From Eutrigla gurnardus (Eukaryota; Chordata; Actinopteri; Perciformes; Triglidae): a DNA stretch of 64,000 nt. The position numbers were made by a program, and so were the translations under genes. Positions 1-10,442 of the stretch are shown here, one piece after another. The notes under the pieces were generated by a model. The model was not told where the DNA came from. It worked only from the letters and a program-made list of their open reading frames with translations, and ran no database searches. The stretch lies in assembly GCA_963514095.1 (NCBI GenBank), contig OY741272.1, forward strand, positions 26,074,771 through 26,138,770, in the 5' to 3' direction. The number at the start of each line of letters is the position of its first letter. Position 1 is the stretch's first letter.

Positions 1-345
1 CATTTCTTTACATTGTGTATTACATCTCCATCCATTATTCAAATCCTGCTTTCTTTCCATCCATGGTTCACGTGTCGTCTTTCTCTCTTCTCGTCTTCGT
101 TGACTCCTACCCCTCTTTGTGCTTTACTGCCTCCGGTGGAGGAGCAAAGAAACACCGGCAACGATGCATGTCACACGTCTGCACATTGTTTTGTAAAAAC
201 GTTGCTGGTGTTTAGAAACTCTACAGGAACCTTCGATCCAATCAGACTCTTTGCTCTTTGGCTCTCACAGAATATCCCGCTGGACTGTTTGTGCTCATTA
301 GCTATAAATGTATTGAACAGATATTAGCTTGTACGTGCAAACAGT

Positions 346-404
<59 letters not shown>

Positions 405-604
405 TGATTAGAGAACTCAGCAGGTACTCATGTCTAGATTCATGGTATGGAGATTTGGGATGAGCATGAATTCATGAATTTAAATACCTACTGTAATTCC
501 ACTCCGAATAGAAAGTCTGCATCGTCCTCTGAGTCTGATTTGTGCTGTTAGCTGCTCGGCTCTCCGTGCTCTCTAACGCCGGTTCCGTCCGTCTCCTCTA
601 ACAG
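1..604 (+). other. cdh13: cdh13 intron 8, 3' part
   Basis: This stretch precedes the first recognisable exon and ends in a pyrimidine-rich tract and a CAG acceptor at 602-604. It holds a GT microsatellite near 351-403 and no coding similarity I can see. The short open frames at its start have no cadherin or other recognisable residues. It is assigned to intron 8 because the next exon matches the ninth exon of classical cadherin genes. Confidence 0.75.
351..403. repeat. (TG)n microsatellite
   Basis: About 26 uninterrupted TG units lie in intron 8, roughly 200 bases before the exon 9 acceptor. Confidence 0.97.
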
Positions 605-787
605 TTCGAGGCGTTCGTGTACGAGGGCTCGACGGGCGTCGTGGTCAACCTGACGGTGGACGACCGGGACGACCCCGACACGGGGGCGTGGAGAGCCATC
701 TACTCCATTGTTACGGGAAACCCCACCCTGAGCTTCGACATCCAAACCAACCCGGACAACAACGAGGGAATGCTGTCTGTTGTCAAG
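605..787 (+). CDS. cdh13: cdh13 exon 9 (cadherin-13, EC3 first half)
   Basis: This exon is 183 nt, phase 0 at both ends, with acceptor CTCTAACAG before 605 and donor GTAACG at 788. It encodes 61 residues starting FEAFVYEG and ending MLSVVK. They align almost residue for residue with vertebrate T-cadherin, for example VNLTVDDRDDPDTGAWRA against the mammalian NLTVEDKDDPTTGAWRA. It forms the first half of extracellular cadherin repeat 3. The Glu of VYEG and the DRDD acidic cluster are the Ca2+-binding positions of the repeat, and NLT is a glycosylation sequon. The 183-nt length equals exon 9 of E-cadherin. A longer open frame runs on past 787, but it leaves the cadherin sequence at the donor, so it is read-through into intron 9 and not the protein. 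Confidence 0.95.
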
Positions 788-863
788 GTAACGTATATAT
801 CAAACTGTCGCATGCCTTCATTGCCGCGGTTACATGAACTCACAACCGTCTCCGCCCCTTCAG
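788..863 (+). other. cdh13: cdh13 intron 9 (76 bp)
   Basis: This is a very short intron with a GTAACG donor and a CCCCTTCAG acceptor. The protein reads SVVK from exon 9 directly into PLDYEASAF of exon 10, the uninterrupted order in T-cadherin. It sits between neighbours of 10 kb or more. There is no premature repeat insertion and the pyrimidine tract is intact. Confidence 0.95.
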
Positions 864-1117
864 CCTCTGGACTACGAGGCCTCGGCGTTCCACACGCTGC
901 TCATCAAAGTGGAGAACGAGGACCCTCTGGTCCCCGACGTGGGCTACGGGCCCAGCTCCACGGCAACCGTCCACGTCACGGTCCTGGACATCAACGAGGG
1001 CCCCGTCTTCTTCCCCGACCCCCTGGTGGTCACCAAGATGGAGAACATCCCGGTGGGCAGCTTCGTGGCCTCGCTCAACGCCACAGATCCGGATATCCTA
1101 CAGAGACAGAGCATCAA
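864..1117 (+). CDS. cdh13: cdh13 exon 10 (EC3 second half, start of EC4)
   Basis: This exon is 254 nt, entering at phase 0 and leaving with two bases (AA) of a Lys codon. The donor is GTAAGG at 1118, so the TAA at 1119 lies in the intron and is not a stop. It begins PLDYEASAFHTLLIKVENED and continues through YGPSSTATVHVTVLDINEGP, which closes EC3. FFPDPLVV and NATDPD then open EC4. The run FHTLLIKVENEDPLVPDV is essentially identical to mammalian T-cadherin and separates this gene from E- or N-cadherin. The interdomain linker reads LDINEGP, where other linkers have DxNDNAP. A non-canonical NE(A/G)P linker here is usual in classical cadherins. LNATDPD contains a glycosylation sequon and the DxD Ca2+ motif. 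Confidence 0.96.
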
Positions 1118-1162
1118 GTAAGGAGATGGATTTCTGATCTTCATTCACGTTCACTCGGTTCA

Positions 1163-1442
1163 AGCGATGGTTCGGAGTAAAATGCACCCTCGGTCATTTC
1201 CACCATGACAACTCCTGGTATACTTACAAACTTTAAAATGCCTTGTTTTGTGAGTACAGACCCTATGTGTACTACTGCAGAAGTTTGGTAACATTCCATG
1301 CATTATTAGTGGGGTAATTTACGAGATATACAAGATGTATCTTGACCAATGCTGACCATCGCTAAAAATGCTTCTGAGGGGGTGTTTGGCTGGATGTCAT
1401 GGTGGAAATTACCTAGGGTGCATTTTACTCTGAACCATCGCT
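1163..1442. mobile_element. MITE with 47-bp terminal inverted repeats
   Basis: The 5' arm (1164-1210, starting GCGATGGTTCGGAGTAAAAT) is the reverse complement of the 3' arm (1395-1441) with three mismatches in 47 positions. The 280-bp element has no open frame. The tetranucleotide TTCA occurs immediately outside both ends (1159-1162 and 1443-1446) and may be the target-site duplication. The superfamily is not assigned. It inserted only 45 bp downstream of the exon 10 donor. Confidence 0.88.
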
Positions 1443-2083
1443 TTCAGTTGTGCAACAGAACCGAATGCTACTTCTAAAGTTTGAAGAAGCACAGAAGGGC
1501 ACTTCTCTTATGTCAGTGAGCTTTCAGATAATTTCATCCGTCTCGTCCGCTCCGTCTCCTCCATCTCCTCCTCCGTCGTTTACTGCTTTACCCGTCTGTG
1601 TTGTACAAACAGGCAATCTGCAATTTACAGGCCCGGGTCAAACCGTTTACCCCGGTCAATGGAAGAGTCACAGAGCGGGACCGCTCGTTAACTTTAACTA
1701 TGTCACGGGAAAACAATCCCTCCCTCACATAACATCATCATAACAGAAAGGCTATTAGCTTCACTATGTGCTACAATAAAAAAAAAATATTCCTCGTGTT
1801 TCTACAGGGAGGGAGGCCCCACAGCGTGTGATGCATTTCCTTTTTTACAGGATGGAAAACTCATCATTGCATTTATTGGCTTTCAGGCCTAATTTTTATT
1901 TGATTTAGGTTGCTCTCTTCCTGCACCGTGGGGGTTATATATGTGATATAAAGGATAGCGTTAAGTAGACACACGGCGCTAGTAATGACCCAGGGAAATA
2001 AAACTCACCACCTTGTAACTTTAATGCTCAAATTAGTGATGCAGCTTTATGTGCTGTAAACGTAGTCGCCATGTCGGCATCAA

Positions 2084-2115
2084 ATGCTACATAACGCCGA
2101 GTCGTTATGTAGCAT
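2084..2115. repeat. Perfect 13-bp inverted repeat (hairpin)
   Basis: ATGCTACATAACG at 2084-2096 is the exact reverse complement of 2103-2115, separated by six bases (CCGAGT). It could be a foldback remnant of a transposon end. Nothing in the flanks shows function. Confidence 0.85.
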
Positions 2116-2146
2116 ATATAGATATAGATTAACCCATCGAGAAACG

Positions 2147-2150
<4 letters not shown>

Positions 2151-2197
<47 letters not shown>
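2151..2197. repeat. (CA)n microsatellite
   Basis: About 23 CA units in intron 10. Confidence 0.97.
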
Positions 2198-2199
<2 letters not shown>

Positions 2200-2295
2200 T
2201 TAGCTGCTGGACCTTTTCTCTAGTGTTCACTTTTACTTTTTTATTTGTGTTTTTAGATTTCCTTATATATAATTATGTTATTATTATTGTTGTTG

Positions 2296-2418
<123 letters not shown>

Positions 2419-3353
2419 ACACTGAAATGTTGAAGCTTGAAAGGATCTTGGATCATTAGCGCCTCATAGCTTCAGTCTAAATAGAGTGGCTTCCAGGAAC
2501 AGTTCCAATGATTTCTCTCCGTCGAGTGAACAAAAAGTTTTCTCCAGACAAATTGTGAAGTGGGAAACAGTTTCATCTAGTTCATCTAGTAGAACTTCAA
2601 CAGTTCTTTCTCTAAATTCTGCATTCAGTCTTGACAGCTTGTCCTTCGGCAGCTGTTGGTCTCGATGAACCCGTTTACCACAATTCACCGCTGCTGAATA
2701 GCACTCCCACGGACGGACTTCCTGCCGATGCAGGACGTGCGGTTCAATGGTACGTTGTCGCTGAACAACAGCGTGAAAATAATGAATTCTTGTGGATATG
2801 ACTCACTCGGGTTAGGTCGGGGTAAGTTAGGATGTTGACTTGTTTGTCGTCTGCGTGTGTTTTTCTTTCTCTGACATGCTGACTATTTTGATATTTGCAT
2901 TTTTAAGCTATATTGATAACTCAAGAAGCCTCCTCCAAAGACATTTTGATGACATTTCATCTATGTATAGCCACGGAGGGCTCTGTGTTTATGACACCTC
3001 CTTTGCATCGTCGACTGATCTTGGAGTCGTATATACCGGCTTCGCTCTGACTTCATCCTCGCCGCTCCGCTCCTCTCATCTTCAGCGTACATTCCTCTAT
3101 TTATTCCATGGCCTCCTGCGTTTGTTGTCGTTTCATCCGCTGACATTTTGCCAGTAACAGTGACTTTGAAGTGTCATGACTGTGACCCGCAGACAGGTTG
3201 AGTACACTGTGGCAGACAGACAGTTGTGGGGGGGGGGGGAGAGCAGAGCAGAGCGTGCACAGAAACAGCAAAGAGATCATAAAAATAGGTGGAAATCTGT
3301 TTGCCTTCTTCTCTCTCCTCCCCGTCTGTCCCTGCATAACTGTGTGAGTATGT

Positions 3354-3358
<5 letters not shown>

Positions 3359-3423
<65 letters not shown>

Positions 3424-3433
3424 GTGTGTGTGT
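3359..3433. repeat. (TG)n microsatellite
   Basis: About 37 TG units with one CG interruption near 3419. It generates long artefactual CV/HT-repeat open frames on both strands. Confidence 0.97.
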
Positions 3434-3505
3434 CTGCCTCTTGGGATGCATAGGTCAAATTCATTTGACATGGAGCACAATCGGCGTGACTCACCATGTC
3501 AGTAG

Positions 3506-3529
3506 CACACACACACACACACACACACA
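3506..3529. repeat. (CA)n microsatellite
   Basis: About 12 CA units, 73 bp after the preceding TG tract and in the opposite orientation. Confidence 0.95.
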
Positions 3530-4239
3530 TTTGTGATTGTTTGTGGTTTTTTTTAGGAACATTTAATTCTTTATCAACAACAATAAGGTGCATCCACTGA
3601 ACATGTTGATGAGGTATTATTACGTGGGGCTCTGCTGTGATTTATTATAATAATTTCCACGCTCAAATGAAGCGTTTTAAGTTCCTATATCAGCTTTCAC
3701 AAACCAGCCTGGTCATCACACCCAGAATAAACAAATGAAAGTGTTTACAGCGGAGCGATAGAAGCATCCTGACTGGAAACATTACAAACTGGCCTGAGAG
3801 GCACAAAGCAGGTGATTGAAATCAGCCAGAACATCGTTGGTGGCGATCTAGCGACCATCAGCGATGTTGGCGATCTAGAAGCCCACAGCCGTTCACCCCG
3901 CTGCCCTTTGGCAAGAGATAAAGAAATGTGTCGAACCACTAGACTTCAGATCAGCTTCCTTCCTCAGGCTGGTTAGACTCCCAAACCCATCCTCCAGCCG
4001 AGCACATCGTTGCAACCCCGTTAGAACACTGGTGGAAAAGGGTTACTTTATTGTCATTGTACTAAGCTGTTTGACTGCATTCAGACAGGTTTAATGGGGG
4101 ATGAAATATTTACCGCGCTGCTTTGGCAAAATTCACATTTGCGAGTGTCATTTTAGTCGATGCCAAAATTGTTGGCTCATCACATTTAGCCGAAAAATCC
4201 TCTAACTGAGCTGATTGGACTCAGCCATCAATTTGTGGC

Positions 4240-4400
4240 TGTGGCTCCGAGGAAGTTGAGCATGTCGTCGATTGGTTCAATTCCCGGCTCCTCTGGCCTG
4301 CATGCCGAAGTGTCCTTGGGCAAGACACTGAACCCCTAATTGCCTCTGAAGGCGGTGTGAGAGAATGGCACGGATCACAATGAATGCATTTATTCATTTG
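4240..4400 (+). mobile_element. tRNA-like teleost SINE fragment
   Basis: GGTTCAATTCC at 4274-4284 fits an RNA polymerase III B box. It is followed by the block GTGTCCTTGGGCAAGACACT and CTGAACCCCTAATTGCCTC, a hallmark of an abundant fish SINE family. The A-box region is degenerate and the boundaries are approximate. It is not a tRNA gene, because no cloverleaf can be built. Confidence 0.7.
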
Positions 4401-4452
4401 TGAAAATACACTAAACTTATACTGCGCCTTTTCGCACCTTTCAAAATAAAAG

Positions 4453-4455
<3 letters not shown>

Positions 4456-4486
<31 letters not shown>
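4456..4486. repeat. (TA)n microsatellite
   Basis: About 15 TA units, shortly after the SINE fragment. Confidence 0.95.
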
Positions 4487-4488
<2 letters not shown>

Positions 4489-6231
4489 TATGTAAGGCCG
4501 TGCTGTGAAGCCTCTCATTTACCTGCTCACAGCTGACAAGAACATAGTGGGGTTAATCGGGGCTATCTCATTATGCAGGTTATTAGACAGCTTTCCTTAA
4601 CCTTTTTTTCTTTCTTAATATCGTCGACAATCCAGTTATTTGCCTGCAGGGTGCAACATTCCAGCGGATAAATAAATTAAATCTGTTACACTTTGACAAC
4701 GAGCTCTTTGAAGTCTCGAGCCCCGGATGCTCTCGTTTCAGTGTCGACGACGTGAAGCAAAAAGAGTTTTTCTGCAGGTGATGTAATTAAATCTTTATCT
4801 AATGATAAAAGAAACGTTTCACATGACTCTTACACTTCACATGAATCCATTAATAGGTGTTTTTTGTAAATGTTAAATAGCATTAATTAAAACGCCGCTC
4901 GCGGGCGGAGAGAGTTATGTTTTTGATTCTACTTTATTTGACACAGTGGTGAAAAGAATCATTAAAAATGACAACAAAGCAATTTTACTTTCGTGAAACT
5001 CTTCAATGACCTTAGAAAAACGGATACGTTACATAATCACATTGCCGAAGAATTTGGCTAGAACTCGTTTCACGACGTCGCTGAAGAAAGCCACATCACA
5101 CAGAGAGATACGACAGCGTTGGCGGGAGACTCACACTTGCTTTTAAAAAAAGTTTCCTGTATTTCTGGTAAACCTCTGACACCCAGAAGTGTTCTGCCTG
5201 ACGCGTGGGCACTTGACATTGAGTAAACATCACTTCAGGGTAGTTTTGTACACGAACATTTGGAAGAAAAGTTTAGTCAGAAAGTTTTGATATTTCCTCA
5301 AATCCCAATCTTGAAAATTGACTCTTCATGCTGCTCCGGTGCCAATCCAGTAGGCTGTGAAGAGGGGAGCAAATAATCTAAAGTGTCATTAAGAAAGTTT
5401 GGCTAATTCAATTACGTCTCATTTGCAGCGATAAGAGGTTGTCAAATATCCGCTGATGCTTGATAGTCTTTCTAACAGGAGGTAACTTGAACACAGTCTT
5501 TGCAGAGTTGAGCTTTGTTTTTCTTCATATTTCCCGTCCACAGCGTGGGGTTGGTGCTTTTGTTTCTCCTTGAAGTGATCAGAGTAAATATTTGAGGCTT
5601 TTTTTGCCCCGAAACCAGACAACAGGTCAAAATAAAGCAGACGTTTCCTAAGATTCCCCCACCACATGGAGATGCTGCAGACAGATGAAACCCAGCGCTT
5701 TGACAACAGATGGATAGAGTCTGAAGGAGAAAACGGTCGATTGCATCAAAACAAAAAGATTTCCTGTGTGTTTCTCATAGTATTTGTTGTCACAATACAC
5801 TAAACTATACATGGCAGTTTAACCAACTCCACTTCGACTTCTACATCTCCTCCAAAAATCATCTTTTTTTTTCTTCTCCTGGCTTTTTGAAAGTGGAGAG
5901 AATCTCAAACAGTGGGGTTGTCTATTATTCAGGAGCTTTTTCCACATTCACTTCTCACTCCGGTCATATTCGAGTTAAAAGGGACGGGACTTAAAGGGAT
6001 ATGGGATGGGAAGCCGGAACGTCAGGCAACGAACGCTGGCAGGTTTCTTTTGAGGAGCCGAGGTAAGAAAGACAGTGAGACAGATCAACGGGCGGACAGA
6101 CAGGCTGGGAGGATGACAGAGTCTGTGTGAAGGAGAGAGGTGTCGAGTGCTACAAAGGCTGACCTTTGAGGGGGTCAGACAGCATGATCGCCTAAAGATC
6201 TGCCTGAAATTGTCGCTGTCTGAGCGGGATA

Positions 6232-6235
<4 letters not shown>

Positions 6236-6267
<32 letters not shown>
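6236..6267. repeat. (GA)n microsatellite
   Basis: About 16 GA units in a generally purine-rich block of intron 10. Confidence 0.95.
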
Positions 6268-6271
<4 letters not shown>

Positions 6272-6619
6272 CAGGACATGAGATAAAGATGACAGCGAGA
6301 CGTACCAAGAGAGCACACACGGGGGAGGACAGGATGTGAGGAAGGAAGAGCAATTCACCCACTGACTCTTTTTTTTTTTTAATAACGCAAGTAGATTGTT
6401 ATCAAAAAAGATGTGATTGGCTGAGACTGCCCGTTTCCTGCACGCGTCTGCAGTTTAAAATTCTGGCTGCATCGAGCAGGGAAATGGGGATGGAACAGGA
6501 CAGCGAAGTCAAGAGGAAATCAATAATGCTTGAACATGTATTCACTAATTCCAAAAGTTGGCCCGAAGATCAAAGTGGCTCACAACGGAGCACATTTGCC
6601 TGGCCAGAAGTTTTCTGTG

Positions 6620-6641
6620 TCTCTCTCTCTCTCTCTCTCTC
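6620..6641. repeat. (CT)n microsatellite
   Basis: About 11 CT units in intron 10. Confidence 0.93.
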
Positions 6642-7100
6642 ACACTTTTCTTTCAACACACCATATAAAAAGAATCACCCTGTTAAAAACCTGCTAACTG
6701 GGTCATTCGTACAACAAATGTGTGTAGGCTGGGTGGGAATAACTTGTGCGTGACACGATCTCAGTTCAATCAACGTGCCAATAATCCTTTTTATTTGTCA
6801 GTGCTAGAAATGTATGTTGGAAGAATTTTGTCTTTTTTCTTTGACATGTTGTTAGAGCGTAAGAGGGCTGTTGATGTCTCATTTCTCTGACTGATATCTA
6901 CTTTATTTGTTAGCGGTGACAATAAACAGCCCACGCAGAGAACAGAAATCGGTGTGAGAACAGAAAGGTTCAAAACCGATTTTTGCCATAACCACAGTTA
7001 CATAACACCCTGGTTTCATTACCATATGAATTGTATTTGCTATATTTCCTGCATTGTTGCTTTGTCTGTTCTTTTGGTGAAATCTCCTCTTGCACGTTTC

Positions 7101-8182
7101 CAGTGATGGGAATAACGGCGTTATAAGTAACGGCGTTACTTTTTTCAGTAACGAGTAATCTAATTGATTACTCATCTCATTATTATAATGCCGTTATCGT
7201 TACTGCCAAAAAATGTGTCGCGTTACCTCATTGAAGGCAGAAAAAAACTGAAGTTACGCTATAGTAAACAGAGATGCGTCAAGCACTAGGACCAAGCGGA
7301 AAACGGCCGCTCAAGCTGAAGCCTGTTTCCCTTAGTTTAGACCGCCCACAAGCTCCTCTATTGGCTCTGCCGTTTCTTGTGTGATTGGCCGTCCCCGCTG
7401 TCACTCCATCTTGCACACCGACGGTCTGCTAGTCTGCGGTCAGGAGTCCGCTACTGTGCGTTGGGAGTTTGTTCTGCCTGGTTCACGTCAGCTAGAAGGA
7501 TTGTATTATCAGAGGTTTCTTTTACATTAACGTTTGAATCGGTGTCCGTGTGCGTATGTGCGTGCGTGTGTATGTGTGTTTGGTAATTAGACGCAGCCAG
7601 GATGTCTAAAAGAAAAGTGGACATAAGAGACTTCTACACCCATCCTGCAACACCTTCACTGGCTCCCAATAAAGCAGCATATCCACTTCAAGATCCTCCT
7701 CATCATTTAAAAAGCTCTCAATAATCTGATCAATAAAATGTATTATTATTATTGTTGTTATTATTACTATTGGATTAGAATTGGTTGATAATGTTTTGCT
7801 ACATGATTTTCCAAAAGATATATTGTGTTATCAATCCACTCTATAAGCATAGTAATTATAATATCTCCACTAAAATGGTTTAGATTTGTGCACTGTGGAT
7901 TTCTGTTTGGAATGTATTGAGTATCATTATAATACTCAGATTTATCATAAATAATTAAACACGCACATGTATTTTAAGTTCCGTCATAGAGGGATGGAGA
8001 TGGGGTCCAAATTATTTGACACATCAGTATCTAAAAATTCTTTGAAAGTAACGCAATAGTTACTTTCCAAAGTAACTAGTTACTTTTACAATGTGTAACT
8101 CAGTAACTACTTTAGTTACTTTCTGGGAGAAGTAACTAGTACTTTAACTAGTTACTTTTTTAGAGTAAGTTGCCCAACACTG
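7101..8182 (+). mobile_element. Non-autonomous hAT transposon with 8-bp target duplication
   Basis: The element starts CAGTGATGGGAATAACGGCG and ends with the inverted counterpart TTGCCCAACACTG. The eight bases CACGTTTC lie directly outside both ends (7093-7100 and 8183-8190), the target-site length of the hAT superfamily. The subterminal regions are rich in GTTACTTT/AGTAAC repeats, as in fish hAT ends. At 1082 bp it is too short for a transposase. An ATG at 7602 begins a short frame MSKRKVDIRDFY that looks like the start of an hAT-type protein, but it soon breaks at a LINE-derived segment. The element is therefore a deleted, inactive derivative. Confidence 0.92.
7640..7768 (+). mobile_element. 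LINE fragment nested in the hAT element
   Basis: In one frame from 7645 the sequence reads LQHLHWLPIKQHIHFKILL, matching the C-terminal reverse-transcriptase region of L2/Rex-type fish LINEs (commonly HWLPVxxRIxFKILLL). A few dozen bases later comes AATAAAATGTATTATTATTA, which resembles the ATT-rich 3' tail of the same elements. The usual intervening 3' sequence is missing, so the fragment is internally deleted. Exact borders with the hAT sequence are uncertain. Confidence 0.65.
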
Positions 8183-10240
8183 CACGTTTCACGTAACTGC
8201 TGTAAAAGTATCAAAAGGACCACAGAGAATTTGAACGCATCGGTAAAACGTCAAAGTCCCGCCCCCTTCACTTCGGCCTGACGTTTTGATTGGACAAGGT
8301 TTTTACAGTCTTGCCACGTCCGCAGATGACATTTTTTATTTGTTCCTCATGTCTGAGAATTGAACGTATCCATTGTTACGAGGATTTCATGCAATATAAC
8401 AGAAAGTGTTTCTGAATAGAATCACCTTCTCAACCTTTAAGTTGCTGCTTTACTCTGCAGTCTCCCACAATCCGGAGCTTCACCAAACCGCCACCCTAAA
8501 TGGGACATGGCTGTGCAGAGCTACAGTTTCGGGGGCTTCGTTGCATCATCTCAAAGCCGGAGACAAGCTGTCTCAGGGAAAGTTTCAAGGATATGTTACC
8601 AGTTTTTAATTTTAATGCGACTCTGCAGGGAGTCATCCAGTCTCCTCGTTTTCCCCCCTCCCTTTCATCCGTCTCTCTGGGACGTGAAGGGCTGATTACA
8701 GGCTAATCAGATGTTTAGATTTGTTTCTCGTTCCCAGCAGCCGAGTAAAGGCTCGCCAAACATGTGGTAGAGGAGGGGCGAGCGAGTGGGAGAGAAGGAG
8801 ACGGAGAGAGAGAGCGGGGCAGGGAGAGGCTTTAGTCATAGCGCCGGTGTGCCAGGAAATGATTAAAACCATCCTGAAAGATGCCAAGAGGAACAGGGGA
8901 GAGAGCGATGCTGTTTGGTGAAGCAGGAGTAAATTGCTTTTCTTCCTCTTAATTACAAGGTTATGGTTTTCAACTGATGCAAAGAGGGTGCTATTATGCA
9001 CCTTATTATGATAATAACTTCTCTTTTTTTGGGTCCCGTGTTGTGTTCCTCGAGCTCGCTAATTTATGGAAAGCGTGTTACACTCGGTGAGGAGAGCACA
9101 CTTGTGGAGGAGCCCTCGAGGAGACAGTGCCTTCATGTGTCATGTGACCGACCTTGCACGCTCGTCTCGGCTCCTTGCCAAATATTGACAATGCAAAGCT
9201 TTCATTTTGGTCTTTGATTTGCAGCCCGCCTCGTCTCCGCTGTTGCTGTTAAGTCGACACTGTGGGTCTTTGTTCGCCGTCCTCAGCGGACCGTCTGCAG
9301 TTGTTGGCGTGGAGCCTCCACTTGATTCTACCTGGCTCACAGCAAACAACGGTTAACGGGCTGAAAAGGCAGAGGAGAGCCTTGGAGGCTTTTTTGAGGT
9401 GTTTGTTCACGCTCTCGGACCTAAATCAGGCTCGGGTAGGACCCTGGAGCAGAGAAAAGAGACTGTATGAGGAAATCAAAGTACAAAGACTTAGAAAAAG
9501 AAAGTGGCTTCTTTCACTTGAGAAAGAATCATTTCTCCTCTGGCTCCCCTTTTCTTTGTTTTTCAACTTTCACAACGTCTGATCTGCTTCCTGCATTTTT
9601 GCACGACTCATCTATGATTAAGGCTGTTGGCCAGTTAGGCTCAACATTAGCTGTTTCCATGTGTTCCTACGAGCTAATCCCTGCCTTCCGAGTGCTAAAG
9701 CCTGTCTCTGAGTTGTATGTTAATGATGGTTTTTCATCACATCTTGTCACGCCGTGACATTTGTCCATGATTGCCAATTTAATCCCTCATTTTCATAATT
9801 ATGCATATTAATCCAGCACTGTACACCATCACATCTTATTCTACACCTTTTCATGATCCAAGTTAACATACTTTCCTAGCCGACACGTACACAGAGACCA
9901 ACCTTCGACTGAACCTCGGTGACACATGATTGATGCGACGGGCGCCGGCGTTTACTTTCCCCCCTTTTCCAGTGCTGTCACATTTATTTCCCCCGTATGG
10001 ACCTGCTGCACGGTGCTGATACAGAGCAGAAATATGAACAGGTGTGACGTGGGTCATTTGTCCACATGACCTGAGCAGTGGTTGGCCTCTCAGCTCAGTT
10101 TAAGGTTGAAATCCAGCCCAGAGCTGCTCAACGAGGCCTTTGGAGGCGACCCCCAAAGGAGTCCCATATTTTTCAACCACAATGGCTTCCAAGTCATTTC
10201 CCCTCCGTCTGTCACTGTGTTAGAAAAGCACCACAATTTA

Positions 10241-10442
10241 CAGGGTCGCCCATAAAGTTGGAAATTTCTTGTCTTGAATAGCACCAAAAAAAATGTTATG
10301 CATGAATTCATTCCACCTGGGTAATTGGGACACATAATGTAATCATTGCAGCTGCTCAAACGTGACTACTGGTGCATTTAAATGGGAATAAACAGAGGAT
10401 TGTGTCTGAAAACACAATATTCCAACATTATGGGCAACAGTG
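10241..10442. mobile_element. TA-flanked MITE (Tc1/mariner-like), complete copy
   Basis: The 5' end CAGGGTCGCCCATAAAGTTG matches the reverse complement of the 3' end (10420-10442) at 19 of 23 positions. TA occurs directly outside both ends (10239-10240 and 10443-10444), the target duplication of Tc1/mariner elements. The element is 202 bp, with no coding capacity. A close relative lies at 19697. Confidence 0.88.

Noticed and set aside
617..1180. 187-codon open frame spanning exons 9 and 10
   Set aside because: Only 617-787 is cadherin. Past the donor at 788 the frame is out of phase with exon 10, which is read in another frame from 864.
3174..3593. 139-codon minus-strand frame and similar CV/HT-repeat frames elsewhere
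   Set aside because: They are translations of CA/GT microsatellites, with no independent protein sequence.
4274..4284. B-box-like sequence as a tRNA gene
   Set aside because: No cloverleaf, and the downstream sequence is a known SINE body.
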